Positions 1-8,812 of a stretch of DNA of 64,000 nucleotides are shown here, one piece after another. Position numbers and translations under genes: made by a program. This stretch comes from Chitinophagales bacterium. GTDB taxonomy: Bacteria > Bacteroidota > Bacteroidia > Chitinophagales > JADIYW01. The notes under the pieces were generated by a model, which saw only the letters and a list, made by a program, of their open reading frames with translations, had not been told where the DNA came from and made no database searches. Location of the stretch: NCBI GenBank assembly GCA_023957235.1, contig JAMLHI010000001.1, positions 372,001-436,000 of the forward strand, given 5' to 3'. Each line of letters begins with the position of its first letter. The first letter of the stretch is position 1.

Positions 1-411
1 TGCTTTAATCTCTGCACTACAATTGATATAAGAAATAACAACGTGGTTGGGATATTTGGATTTAAATGCCGCAAAATCATTAGGCAAACATGCATCAGCA
101 AGTGAACATCCAGCTTTTAAATCAGGAATAATAACTTTTTTGCTTGGATTTAAAATCTTAGCAACTTCTGCCATAAAATGAACACCAGCAAAAACAATCA
201 TATCTGCATCAGTAGATTCAGCTTTTTGTGCCAAACCTAAACTGTCACCAATATAATCAGCTACATCTTGGATATCTGCATCTTGATAATAATGTGCCAG
301 TAAAATGGCATTTTTCTCTTTCTTTAATTTTTTTATTTCTTCAAATAAGTCTAAAGTAGGATCAACAGGAATATCTAAATAGCCTAACTCATCAAGATGA
401 TTCATCTCCAT
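1..411 (-). CDS. nadA: Quinolinate synthase NadA (N-terminal part, cut by window edge)
   Basis: NadA condenses iminoaspartate with dihydroxyacetone phosphate to quinolinate in de novo NAD synthesis, using a [4Fe-4S] cluster in the cytoplasm. The 137 visible codons show the family pattern: HYYQ at residues 40-43, GDSLGLA near 55-61, GVHFMAE at 76-82 and AGCSLAD at 100-106, where Cys102 matches the first cluster cysteine. The start is the ATG at 411-409; a second ATG lies two codons later. The C-terminal half, with the other two cluster cysteines, is outside the window. nadD lies upstream on the same strand, beyond a 469-base gap, so NAD genes are clustered here. The family call is secure. Confidence 0.93.
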   Translation of the reverse strand, partial: MEMNHLDELGYLDIPVDPTLDLFEEIKKLKKEKNAILLAHYYQDADIQDVADYIGDSLGLAQKAESTDADMIVFAGVHFMAEVAKILNPSKKVIIPDLKAGCSLADACLPNDFAAFKSKYPNHVVISYINCSAEIKA

Positions 412-880
412 AATAATATAGTTATAATAGAGTAATTAAAATTAATTTTATTATTTCTCATTATTAAAACTGTGGATTTGTAGAAAGAAAAATTTACTCA
501 CTTTCTTGGATATTAAGTTACTAAAATTTCAGAAAACGATTTCCACATCGCTTTAATATCACAAATGTAACAAAATCAACTCTCTTTTAAAATTGTCAAC
601 AGTATGTTAGTCTAATATCTTAACATTAAATTTACCTATTGTCAACATTTTTTTTAATGTGAATATGATGTTTAAGTTTCTTTTATCTATCTAGTTTTAG
701 TGTGTGTGGAACCTATATTTTATGTTTGTGAAACAGTGAGCTCTGTTTATCCACATTTATAATAGTTTCACAGATTGTTCCACTCTTGCTTTTTCATAGT
801 TTATCAAGTATAGAATGTTAAAACTAGTTTTCTTTAAATGAATATTTTATGTATAGTTATTATCTTAATGTTAATAACTA
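412..880. other. AT-rich intergenic region with DnaA-box-like motifs
   Basis: This 469-base gap between nadA and nadD holds no convincing gene. It is very AT-rich. It has one perfect DnaA-box match, TTATCCACA at 747-755. Weaker relatives occur at 471-479 (TGTGGATTT), about 540-548 (ATTTCCACA), about 702-710 (GTGTGTGGA) and about 776-783 (TGTTCCAC). The short word TTGTCAAC occurs twice (about 593 and 639). One perfect box in such a gap could be chance, so an origin or DnaA-controlled promoter is only a suggestion. Confidence 0.3.
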
Positions 881-1453
881 TTAAAAATACCATTGATTTT
901 TTTCAATTAATTTCCAAACAATTGAATCTATTTCACCGATAACACTTTTTCTGTCTTGTATGCTTTTTCTGATAGAAGTAGAAGAAATATCTAATAATGG
1001 AAGTTGGTAATGATGAATTCTACTGCTTTTAAAAATAGTTTTATCTGCATTTATATTTCTATTATAAATATGTAGTTCAGTTAATTGAAGGATTTTTTCA
1101 TGATCCTTCCAATGATGAAAATCTGTCAATATATCAGTTCCCATGATGATGTGAAAATTTATTTCACCATATTTTTTTTGAAGTTTTTCTAAAGTATGTA
1201 TTGTGAATGATGGTAATGATAGCTTGTTTTCTATAGAATTTACTTTGAGATGAGCATGATTTTTAATGACTTTTTTTATCATTTCAAGCCTATTTTCAAA
1301 GGGCAATAAATCTTTCTGTTCTTTAAATGGATTTTGAGGAGATGGAATCAACCATACTTCATCAAAATTTACCCTTTCATACATTTGATTGGCTATGATG
1401 AGATGCCCATTGTGAATAGGATTAAAAGAACCAAAAAACAAACCTACTTTCAT
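881..1453 (-). CDS. nadD: Nicotinate-nucleotide adenylyltransferase NadD
   Basis: NadD adenylates nicotinate mononucleotide to deamido-NAD, the step after the NadA/NadC branch. The 190-residue length is normal for the family. The nucleotidyltransferase signature GSFNPIHNGH at residues 8-17 carries the HxGH motif (His14, His17); MGTD lies at 104-107, and the second nucleotide-binding motif SSTSIR at 157-162. The ATG start puts the first beta strand (MKVGLFFGSF) exactly at the N-terminus, as expected. It is transcribed towards nadA. The 155 bases upstream to the next gene hold nothing I can name. Confidence 0.95.
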   Translation of the reverse strand: MKVGLFFGSFNPIHNGHLIIANQMYERVNFDEVWLIPSPQNPFKEQKDLLPFENRLEMIKKVIKNHAHLKVNSIENKLSLPSFTIHTLEKLQKKYGEINFHIIMGTDILTDFHHWKDHEKILQLTELHIYNRNINADKTIFKSSRIHHYQLPLLDISSTSIRKSIQDRKSVIGEIDSIVWKLIEKNQWYF

Positions 1454-1608
1454 ATATATTTTAAATTTACAAAATTATATAGTATGTCTCGCTCTAGAAA
1501 GTAATTACAGGATACTATCTCTAATATTAGATATAAACTATTGATTTACAAAGTATTTTTGTTGAAATAATATAAGCCAATTCTAAATGAATATGTTATA
1601 AGATTAGC

Positions 1609-2712
1609 TTATAAACTCAAATAAACTTTCTCTATTTGTTCAATATAATTTTCTATACTAAATTTTTGAACTTTTTCAAATGCCTGATTACAAATGGATT
1701 GTCTTAATGATACATTGTTTTTTAGTTCAGAAATATTTTGTGCTATGCTGATATAATCACCAATATTGGAAATTAAAGCTGTTTTTCTATGCTCTAAAAT
1801 TTCTGCAGGTCCGCCAGTATTTGTAGCTACAATAGGAACTCTTGCAGACATTACTTCCAAAATTGTAGAGCCAAAACCTTCCATTTTGGATGTGAATGTA
1901 TAAATATCTATACCATTCAAAATATTTGCAATATCTTTTCTATGTCCTAAAATAATAACATCATTTTCTAAATGATATGCCTGGATAAGTTGTTTAATTT
2001 CATCATGCTTTTCTCCAGAACCAATAATAAGAGCTTTTATATTTTTTTCACCTAAGGTTTTGATGAGATAGTGAACAGCTTTTAAATAGGTAGGAATATC
2101 TTTATGATCTACCAAAGCAGCAATGTTTGCAATGATAAATTGATGATTTAAAATTGGAAATTCTCTTTCTAATATATTTCTTCCTCCAATTTTTTGAAAT
2201 TTTTCTATATCTACACTATCATATAAAACTTCACTTTTTTGAAATAATTTGTTTTTATTTTTAAAAATATTTTTTACTCTCTGAGAAACACAGATGATTT
2301 TTACAATTCCTTTAATAGAATATTTACTTGCTGAAAAAATATTTTGAGCTGTAGGAAAATCATTTCTACGATGCAAAATTGCTGGTATTGAAACACCTGA
2401 GATATATGCTGAAATATATGCATGATGGGCATGAGGGTCATGAATATGGAAGATATCTGCCAACTTTTCTTGATTGGCTTTTCTGATAAGCCAAGCCAGT
2501 TGAATATTTAGACCACTCTCTTTCTGATATGCAATATGTGGAATATGATTATCTAAACAATACTGATACAATTTTCCATTTTTTGAACAAAAGATAGTTT
2601 GATGATAGCCTTTCTCTTTCAATCCTTGATAGAGATATATGATTTGCTGTTCAGCACCTCTCCAGATATCTGCAGAACTTAAATGGATGATATTTCTGAT
2701 TTTTCCAACCAT
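1609..2712 (-). CDS. Family 4 glycosyltransferase (GT-B fold)
   Basis: This is a retaining GT-B glycosyltransferase that probably adds a sugar to a cell-surface glycan at the inner face of the membrane. The N-terminal half has a Rossmann strand and the GAEQQ acceptor-side loop near residues 19-23. The C-terminal half has the EGFGSTILE (E-x7-E) nucleotide-sugar motif at about 278-286, followed by TGGPAEIL. I chose the ATG at 2712; a start at 2724 would add MFCK. Either start overlaps the stop of the upstream membrane protein (2679), so the two are almost certainly co-transcribed and translationally coupled. Donor and acceptor cannot be told from sequence. Confidence 0.85.
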   Translation of the reverse strand: MVGKIRNIIHLSSADIWRGAEQQIIYLYQGLKEKGYHQTIFCSKNGKLYQYCLDNHIPHIAYQKESGLNIQLAWLIRKANQEKLADIFHIHDPHAHHAYISAYISGVSIPAILHRRNDFPTAQNIFSASKYSIKGIVKIICVSQRVKNIFKNKNKLFQKSEVLYDSVDIEKFQKIGGRNILEREFPILNHQFIIANIAALVDHKDIPTYLKAVHYLIKTLGEKNIKALIIGSGEKHDEIKQLIQAYHLENDVIILGHRKDIANILNGIDIYTFTSKMEGFGSTILEVMSARVPIVATNTGGPAEILEHRKTALISNIGDYISIAQNISELKNNVSLRQSICNQAFEKVQKFSIENYIEQIEKVYLSL

Positions 2713-3947
2713 TTTGCAAAACATAAAAACAAAGTAAAAGCCATCATTTCTTTTTTCTGTAATAGTCCAGTATCAAAAAACCATACGCAAAAAGTGTATA
2801 TACTGAAACATAGAAAATATATTTTTGAAAAATTACCTTTTAAACTTATTCCAAAATAAATATACATGCTTAAAAATATGATAAATCCTAATAGTCCAAA
2901 TATGCCTAAAAAATATAAAAACTGTGAATGATATGTCATGGGCAATTCTGGATATTCTTGTTTGTAATTGTCTTCATATTGTTGTAAATAATTACCGATT
3001 CCATAGCCAAAAGTAGGTTTTTCTTTCCACATTTCCCATGCTTGCGTCCAAGATACAATTCTAGTAAAAGTTGAAAAATGAGCATAATCATTTTCTGCTA
3101 ATTGATTGTTTTTTATGGTTTCTAACTCATACTTCGTTTGATGATATCTAGTTAGAATTCCAGGATATAATAAATATGTTGTGCAACTTGAAAGTAGGAT
3201 ACTAAATACTATGATATATAGACTAATTTTTTTTGAAAATTGACGAATGAAATAAATAAATGCAAAAGGCATAAAGGCTAATACTCCTAATAATGCAGCT
3301 CTTGCTCCTAATACAAATGGTCCACTCAAAAGAGTGATAGCCAACACAATATAATGCCATTTTTTATATTTGATAAAAAGAAATATTGTCGCCAAACCAC
3401 TGAGGGAAAGCAGATTGGCAAAATGAATTCTTTCCATAAAAGGAACATACCAACCAAATTGAAATTTATTAGAAAAAGTAAATGGTTTGACAATACCTTC
3501 AAAAAGATGATTTGACAATTGACTTGCAGTTTCAGTTGAAATTATATTCCAAAGAAGAGTAACAAGGTAAGCAGGTACTAAAGAATAAACAAGGTATTTT
3601 ATACCTATTGAAATGGTATTGCTATCTATATTATCAATATATGTAATAGCAATAGGAAATAATAAAAATAGTAAATAGGCCTTTAAGTTGTACAGAGATA
3701 ATAGTATATCTGAAGACCATAAACTACTGACAGCTAATAAAAAGAAAAGGATAACAGTAGGAAAAATAATGAGTACTGATGAAAATATTTTCCTATTTGA
3801 AATAATGCTATCAGCTATGATAAAAAAAAGACCTAGTCCCATCATTATATTGATCAAAGCAGTACTCCAGCCAGTTGCAATACACCAAATAATAACTGAT
3901 AATTTTATTAAACTATCTAATTGTATCTTATTTTTTAAATGGAGCAT
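2679..3947 (-). CDS. O-antigen ligase/polymerase family membrane protein
   Basis: This 422-residue, strongly hydrophobic protein has about ten to twelve membrane segments and the layout of the WaaL/Wzy O-antigen ligase family. There is a basic residue in the membrane-proximal motif GARAALLG (about 214-221). A large periplasmic loop (about 262-340) contains FGYGIGNY near 313-320, and TYHSQFLYFLGIFG follows at about 338-351, with a His (340) at the usual place. It would join or polymerise lipid-linked glycans on the periplasmic side. The overlapping downstream glycosyltransferase supports a polysaccharide role. Ligase and polymerase cannot be separated by sequence here. Confidence 0.78.
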   Translation of the reverse strand: MLHLKNKIQLDSLIKLSVIIWCIATGWSTALINIMMGLGLFFIIADSIISNRKIFSSVLIIFPTVILFFLLAVSSLWSSDILLSLYNLKAYLLFLLFPIAITYIDNIDSNTISIGIKYLVYSLVPAYLVTLLWNIISTETASQLSNHLFEGIVKPFTFSNKFQFGWYVPFMERIHFANLLSLSGLATIFLFIKYKKWHYIVLAITLLSGPFVLGARAALLGVLAFMPFAFIYFIRQFSKKISLYIIVFSILLSSCTTYLLYPGILTRYHQTKYELETIKNNQLAENDYAHFSTFTRIVSWTQAWEMWKEKPTFGYGIGNYLQQYEDNYKQEYPELPMTYHSQFLYFLGIFGLLGFIIFLSMYIYFGISLKGNFSKIYFLCFSIYTFCVWFFDTGLLQKKEMMAFTLFLCFAKWLEKSEISSI

Positions 3948-4089
3948 ATCTTGTAAAAGTACTAAATAGTGTATTTAGATTATTATTTTACAATAAAATC
4001 GTTAAAATTAGGCAGATACAATAAAGTAATTCATGATAGATATTGACAATATAAAAAAATTGTCTGAACTTTGTTGTAAATATTTACTT

Positions 4090-4635
4090 ATGAAAAAGAT
4101 ATTATTTAGCACATTATTATTGGTGTCAATGATTTCCTTTGTAAAAGGACAAGCGATTGAAAAGGGTAATTTCATCATTCAACCTTCTTTAAATTTGGGT
4201 GGATACGGAGCATATTCTAGTGGATTTGGAATAGGAGCTACCTTAAATGCAGAATATGCTGTACATGACTATGTAAGTGTTGGAGCTTTTGCAGGGTTTA
4301 GCACAAATTCAAATGCATCTGTAAAATTCTATAGAATTGGTTTTGGAGCAAGAGGAGTCTTTCATTTTTGGCAATTGATAGATGATAAAGTTTCAAAAGA
4401 CTTGAGATCAGATAAAATTGATTTTTATTTACCTGTTCATTTAGGATATAATTTGTATAGATGGACTGGTTATAAGGATTATCCAGGTTGGACAAATCCA
4501 GCAAATTCAGGTCAATTTAGAGTAGGCTCAGGTATAGGATTGAGATATTATTTCACTCCTAAATTTGGAATTGCTTTAGAAGTTGGAGGAATGGAAATTT
4601 CACCTGCAAAAATTGGTGTTTCTATAAAACTTTAA
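4090..4635 (+). CDS. Outer membrane beta-barrel protein
   Basis: This is a small secreted protein (181 residues) with a clear signal peptide (MKKILFSTLLLVSMISFVKGQ). It is followed by alternating aromatic/glycine-rich strands (GGYGAYSSGFGIGATLN, SVGAFAGF, VGSGIGLRYYF, KFGIALEVGG) ending in a short strand with Leu-terminal KL, typical of an eight-stranded OmpW/OmpX-like barrel. An in-frame ATG at 4033 would put 19 charged residues before the signal peptide, so I use 4090. A weak Bacteroidota-type promoter (TTG at 4043-4045, 20-base spacer, GAACTTTG at 4066-4073) also favours the later start. A terminator follows. Function unknown. Confidence 0.8.
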   Translation: MKKILFSTLLLVSMISFVKGQAIEKGNFIIQPSLNLGGYGAYSSGFGIGATLNAEYAVHDYVSVGAFAGFSTNSNASVKFYRIGFGARGVFHFWQLIDDKVSKDLRSDKIDFYLPVHLGYNLYRWTGYKDYPGWTNPANSGQFRVGSGIGLRYYFTPKFGIALEVGGMEISPAKIGVSIKL

Positions 4636-4655
4636 GAGTTTATTATACCAATATT

Positions 4656-4690
4656 AAAAAGCCTATACCTATTGAGGTATGGGCTTTTTA
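4656..4690 (+). terminator. Intrinsic terminator after the beta-barrel gene
   Basis: A 15-base-pair stem (left arm 4656-4670, right arm 4675-4689, one G-T pair) closes an ATTG loop. The right arm ends in a T run (CTTTTT) that continues as ACTTTTT. It lies 20 bases after the stop at 4635 and separates the barrel gene from the heptose operon. Confidence 0.88.
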
Positions 4691-4701
4691 CTTTTTACAA
4701 A

Positions 4702-4733
4702 TTTATTCATTTTGAGATTATAAATTATATTTG
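4702..4733 (+). promoter_or_regulatory. Possible Bacteroidota housekeeping promoter for the heptose operon
   Basis: TATATTTG at 4726-4733 is a full match to the Bacteroidota -7 element TAnnTTTG. TTTA at 4702-4705, 20 bases upstream, is one base off the -33 element TTTG. Transcription would begin near 4740, giving a leader of about 45 bases before the ATG at 4787. The spacing fits, but such AT-rich words are common here. Confidence 0.42.
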
Positions 4734-4786
4734 TACAGATACTAAAATCAATTATTGTTGATGATAGGTTTATACATCATTATTTT

Positions 4787-5911
4787 ATGAAAGTAGCAAT
4801 TTTAGGAACAGCTTATCCCTTTCGTGGTGGACTGGCAGCTTATAACGAACGGATGGCTAAAGAAATGTTGGTACAAGGAGATCAAGTGAAAATATATACT
4901 TTTTCTTTGCAATATCCAGCGTTTTTATTTCCTGGCACTTCACAATATTCTTCACTACCTGCTCCAAAAGATTTAGATATAGAGGTATGTGTCAATTCTA
5001 TTAATCCATTTAATTGGATTAAAACAGGATTAAAAATAAGAAAATGGAAACCAGATATTTTAATAGTCAAGTTTTGGTTGCCTTTTATGGCTCCATGCCT
5101 AGGTACTATTTGTAAAATTGTCAGAACCAATAAACATACAAAAGTAATTGCAGTTTTAGATAATATTATTCCTCACGAACATAGAATTGGCGATAAGCTG
5201 TTTACTCAATATTTTGTCAATTCAGTAGATGGATTTATTGCAATGAGTAATAGTGTTTACAACGACATCAATTATTTTGACAATAAAAAACAGCGTTTAC
5301 TTTATCCTCATCCTCTTTATGATAATTATGGAAGTATAATAGATAAATCTGAAGCCAAAAAACAACTTGGTTTGGATATTCACACCAATTATCTTCTGTT
5401 TTTTGGTTTAATTAGAGATTATAAAGGATTGGATATATTATTAAAAGCATTTGCTCTTTTAAAAAATAAACTTTCCAATACAAAATTGATAATTGCTGGT
5501 GATTATTATGCCAACAAAGAGGAGTATGAACAACTTTTTGATACTCTAAAAATCAAGCAAGATTTAGAATTACATACCCAATTTATTCCTGATGATGAGG
5601 TGAATAAATTTTTCTGTGCTGCAGATGTTGTTGTTCAGCCTTATAAAACGGCAACTCAAAGTGGTGTTACACAAATTTGTTATCATTTCAATAAGCCTAT
5701 GATAGTAACAAATGTAGGAGGATTGCCAGAAATTGTACCCCATAATAAAGTGGGCTTAGTTGTAGAACCCAATGAAATTGCTGTTGCTGATGCTATTCTA
5801 CAATTCTATCAAGAAGCAAAAGAAATAGAATTTATAAATAATATTCTTATAGAAAAAGAAAAATATAGTTGGAATACTTTATGTACTAAAATAAAACAAC
5901 TAGCAGAATAA
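4787..5911 (+). CDS. Family 4 glycosyltransferase, first gene of the heptose operon
   Basis: This 374-residue GT-B glycosyltransferase starts with a Rossmann strand and the glycine-rich acceptor loop PFRGGLAAYNERMA (about 11-24). The donor domain has FFGLIRDYKGLD (205-216) and VVVQPYKTATQSGV (281-294), then NVGGLPEIV (309-317). It lacks a standard E-x7-E, having the QSGVTQICYHFNKP variant seen in part of the family. It stands 32 bases ahead of four genes that make GDP-heptose, so transfer of D-glycero-D-manno-heptose to a surface glycan is a reasonable inference, not shown. It is probably the first gene of the transcript. Confidence 0.82.
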   Translation: MKVAILGTAYPFRGGLAAYNERMAKEMLVQGDQVKIYTFSLQYPAFLFPGTSQYSSLPAPKDLDIEVCVNSINPFNWIKTGLKIRKWKPDILIVKFWLPFMAPCLGTICKIVRTNKHTKVIAVLDNIIPHEHRIGDKLFTQYFVNSVDGFIAMSNSVYNDINYFDNKKQRLLYPHPLYDNYGSIIDKSEAKKQLGLDIHTNYLLFFGLIRDYKGLDILLKAFALLKNKLSNTKLIIAGDYYANKEEYEQLFDTLKIKQDLELHTQFIPDDEVNKFFCAADVVVQPYKTATQSGVTQICYHFNKPMIVTNVGGLPEIVPHNKVGLVVEPNEIAVADAILQFYQEAKEIEFINNILIEKEKYSWNTLCTKIKQLAE

Positions 5912-5943
5912 ATATTCAATAGAATAAATTGTAATTTTAAAAT

Positions 5944-6969
5944 ATGATTATCAGAAGTAAAGCACCTTTGAGAATTGGATTAGCAGGTGGCGGTACTGAT
6001 GTTTCTCCATTTTCAGATATATATGGCGGTGCCATTTTAAATGTGACCATTACCCTATATGCCTATGCCACCATCCGTCCTACTAATGACAATAAAATTA
6101 CTATTAATGCGATTGATAGGAATACCCAAATTGTATTAGATAGTAAAGAGCAACTGGAGATAGATGGTTATTTAGATTTAGTAAAAGGTGTTTACAATAG
6201 AATCGTCAAAGATTTTGTCAAAGAAAAATTATCTTTTGAAATAAGTACTTATGTTGATGCTCCTCCAGGTTCGGGCTTAGGCTCTTCATCTACTTTAGTT
6301 GTTGCCATTTTAGGCGCTTTTGTTGAATGGTTAAAATTACCTTTAGGAGAATACGATATAGCTCATCTTGCCTATAAAATTGAACGAGAAGATTTAAAAA
6401 TGGCTGGTGGCAAACAAGACCAATATGCAGCAACATTTGGAGGAGTCAATTATATGGAGTTTTATGACCATAATAAAGTTATCGTCAATCCACTCAGAGT
6501 AAAAAATGAATTTCTAAACGAACTTGAACATAATTTAATTCTCTTTTATACTGAAACGTCCAGATTATCTTCTGAAATTATTCAAGAACAGACAGATAAT
6601 GTTGTTTCTAAAAAAGAAAAATCTATTGAAGCTATGTTACAACTCAAGCAACAAAGTGTTTTGATGAAAGAAGCTATTTTAAAAGGCTCAATAGATGATG
6701 TCGGGAAAATTTTGCATGATGGATGGCAGTATAAAAAACAGATGGCAGATAAAATATCTAATGAACAAATAGACAAAATTTATCAATTGGCAATGGAAAA
6801 TGGAGCGACTGGTGGTAAAATTTCAGGAGCAGGTGGTGGAGGATTTATGATTTTTTATGCGCCGTATATTTTGAAATATGATTTAATTAAATCACTAAAC
6901 CAATTGGGAGGCAAAGTTCTCAATTATAATATTACAAATCAGGGTTTGACAACTTGGACAATTTTTTAA
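5944..6969 (+). CDS. hddA: D-glycero-D-manno-heptose 7-phosphate kinase (GHMP kinase)
   Basis: This enzyme phosphorylates D-glycero-D-manno-heptose 7-phosphate at C1 to give the 1,7-bisphosphate. At 341 residues it matches HddA. The N-terminus has the family signature RSKAPLRIGLAGGGTDV (4-20), the GHMP ATP loop PPGSGLGSSS lies at 107-116, KQDQYAATFGG at 157-167, and the third GHMP motif SGAGGGG at 294-300. The next genes encode the isomerase, guanylyltransferase and phosphatase of the same pathway, which supports HddA over related GHMP kinases such as the fucose enzyme. Confidence 0.88.
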   Translation: MIIRSKAPLRIGLAGGGTDVSPFSDIYGGAILNVTITLYAYATIRPTNDNKITINAIDRNTQIVLDSKEQLEIDGYLDLVKGVYNRIVKDFVKEKLSFEISTYVDAPPGSGLGSSSTLVVAILGAFVEWLKLPLGEYDIAHLAYKIEREDLKMAGGKQDQYAATFGGVNYMEFYDHNKVIVNPLRVKNEFLNELEHNLILFYTETSRLSSEIIQEQTDNVVSKKEKSIEAMLQLKQQSVLMKEAILKGSIDDVGKILHDGWQYKKQMADKISNEQIDKIYQLAMENGATGGKISGAGGGGFMIFYAPYILKYDLIKSLNQLGGKVLNYNITNQGLTTWTIF

Positions 6970-7017
6970 AAAGGATTAAAAGAATAATTATTTTGCAGCT
7001 TTTCAACTGAAAAACCA

Positions 7018-7590
7018 ATGAACCAATCAATAAGAGATATTTTATCAGCTTCCATTCAAACCAAACAACTGATATTAAATGATAATCATTTATTAGAAGA
7101 AATTGCAAAAGTGACTAATTTGATTATTGATACATTTAAGCAGGATAAAAAATTATTATTTTGTGGTAACGGAGGCTCAGCAGCAGATGCACAACACCTT
7201 TCGGCTGAATTTTCAGGACGTTTCTACAAAGACAGAACACCTTTAGATGCTGAAGCTTTACATGTTAATACTTCTTATTTAACTGCAGTAGCAAATGACT
7301 ATTCTTATGATGAAATCTATGCTAGAATTGTCAAAGCCAAAGGAAGAAAAGGAGATGTCTTAATAGGTCTATCAACTTCTGGCAACTCTAAAAATATCAT
7401 TGAAGCGTTTAAAGTAGCTCAAGAAAAAGAAATGTTTATTGTTGGTTTTACAGGAGCAACTGGTGGAAACATGAAGCCATTTTGTAATTTTTTACTCAAT
7501 GTCCCATCTACAGATACTCCAAGAATTCAAGAAAGCCATATTACGATTGGACATATCATTTGCGAATTAGTAGAAAATCAACTATTCTAA
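7018..7590 (+). CDS. gmhA: Sedoheptulose 7-phosphate isomerase
   Basis: GmhA converts sedoheptulose 7-phosphate to D-glycero-D-manno-heptose 7-phosphate, the entry step of the pathway. The 190-residue SIS-domain protein has GNGGSAADAQH at 50-60, AEFSGRF at 63-69, the phosphosugar loop STSGNS at 119-124, and the C-terminal QESHITIGH at 171-179 with metal-site residues. It follows the kinase gene by 48 bases. Its TAA overlaps the next ATG by one base (TAATG), a coupled arrangement. Confidence 0.93.
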   Translation: MNQSIRDILSASIQTKQLILNDNHLLEEIAKVTNLIIDTFKQDKKLLFCGNGGSAADAQHLSAEFSGRFYKDRTPLDAEALHVNTSYLTAVANDYSYDEIYARIVKAKGRKGDVLIGLSTSGNSKNIIEAFKVAQEKEMFIVGFTGATGGNMKPFCNFLLNVPSTDTPRIQESHITIGHIICELVENQLF

Positions 7591-8288
7591 TGCAAACAAC
7601 TCCAGCTATTATTCTAGCAGGTGGAATGGGTACAAGATTGAGTAAAGTGGTCAATGATGTTCCAAAACCAATGGCAGATATCAATCATCAGCCATTCTTA
7701 CATTATTTGTTTCAATATTTAAGTACTCAAAATATTCATTCAGTTATTTTAAGTATTGGGTATCTACATGAAAAAATCACCAATTATTTTGGCAATAAAT
7801 ATTTTGACATTGATATAGAATACTCCATAGAGAATGAGCCATTAGGGACAGGAGGTGCGATTAGAAAAGCTTATGAACTAGTGAAAAAGGATGCATTTGT
7901 TTTAAATGGAGACACCTTTTTTGGTATTGATTTGCAAAAATTAAAACATCCAACTAATGATATACAAGTTGCCTTAAAACAGATGAAAAATTTTGATAGA
8001 TATGGCACAGTAGAAATGAATGATAACGATATTATCACTGCTTTCAACGAAAAGAAAAGCTGTAAAGAAGGATTAATTAATGGTGGAATATATTATCTAA
8101 GAGAAAATATTTTTAAACACTTAGAACACAACCTGAAATTTTCCTTTGAAAAGGAAATCTTAGAGAATAGAGCTTCTGGTCTCACAATTGGGGCTAAAGT
8201 CTTTGAAGATTATTTTATTGATATTGGTATTCCTGAGGATTATTACAAGGCAGTTACTTATTTTCAAATGCATAAATTTGAGAAATGA
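7590..8288 (+). CDS. hddC: D-glycero-alpha-D-manno-heptose 1-phosphate guanylyltransferase
   Basis: This sugar-nucleotide transferase attaches GMP to heptose 1-phosphate, giving GDP-D-glycero-D-manno-heptose. From the ATG at 7590 it is 232 residues long, with the nucleotidyltransferase signature LAGGMGTRL (9-17), KPMA soon after, and the metal site LNGDTFFGID near residue 105. An earlier in-frame ATG (7560) lies inside gmhA and would add ten residues before the first strand, so it is not used. The family also contains GlcNAc-1-P and mannose-1-P enzymes; the neighbouring pathway genes decide the call. Confidence 0.87.
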   Translation: MQTTPAIILAGGMGTRLSKVVNDVPKPMADINHQPFLHYLFQYLSTQNIHSVILSIGYLHEKITNYFGNKYFDIDIEYSIENEPLGTGGAIRKAYELVKKDAFVLNGDTFFGIDLQKLKHPTNDIQVALKQMKNFDRYGTVEMNDNDIITAFNEKKSCKEGLINGGIYYLRENIFKHLEHNLKFSFEKEILENRASGLTIGAKVFEDYFIDIGIPEDYYKAVTYFQMHKFEK

Positions 8289-8812
8289 AAATGGATGATT
8301 GGACACTTTTTTTGGATAGAGATGGTGTTATCAATAAAAACATTGATGGAGGATATGTCTTAAAGTGGGAGGATTTTGAATTTTATCCAGGGTTTTTAAA
8401 TTCAATAAAGAGTTTATCTGAGCATTTTAAATATATAATCGTTATCACCAATCAACAATGTATAGGAAAAGGATTGCTTTCTCATGATGAATTGGCCGAG
8501 ATTCATCAGCAAATGAAAGAGGTCATTCAATTAAATGGAGGGAGAATAGATGCTATATATTATGCTCCTGATTTAAAATCTGCAACCAATCTTCTAAGAA
8601 AACCTAATATAGGAATGCCATTATTGGCAAAAAATCATTTTCCAGATATAGATTTTCGACAATCTATTATCCTTGGAGATAAAGACTCTGATATCGAGCT
8701 TGGAAGAAAATTGGAGATGAAAACAGTCTGGATGAAAAACGATCTTTATTTTTCATCCAAGGCAGATTACACAATCTCTTCCTTCGAAGAATTGCTTGAA
8801 ATAAAATTTTAA
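8285..8812 (+). CDS. gmhB: D-glycero-D-manno-heptose 1,7-bisphosphate 7-phosphatase
   Basis: GmhB removes the 7-phosphate between the kinase and the guanylyltransferase steps. It is a HAD-superfamily enzyme of 175 residues: FLDRDGVINKN at 9-19 supplies nucleophile Asp11 and acid/base Asp13, VITNQQCIGKG carries the Thr of motif II, RKPNIGM the motif III Lys, and GDKDSDIELG near 138-147 motif IV. The zinc loop of the E. coli enzyme (CxH...CxC) is not present: the corresponding stretch, YAPDLKSATNLLRKP, has no cysteine. The start overlaps the hddC stop (ATGA). It converges, by a 4-base overlap, on the minus-strand transglycosylase gene. Confidence 0.87.
   Translation: MKMDDWTLFLDRDGVINKNIDGGYVLKWEDFEFYPGFLNSIKSLSEHFKYIIVITNQQCIGKGLLSHDELAEIHQQMKEVIQLNGGRIDAIYYAPDLKSATNLLRKPNIGMPLLAKNHFPDIDFRQSIILGDKDSDIELGRKLEMKTVWMKNDLYFSSKADYTISSFEELLEIKF

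Noticed and set aside
3688..3969. Plus-strand open frame of 93 codons antisense to the O-antigen ligase gene
   Set aside because: It is the mirror of hydrophobic codons in the ligase gene; the ligase has full-length family features and this frame has none.
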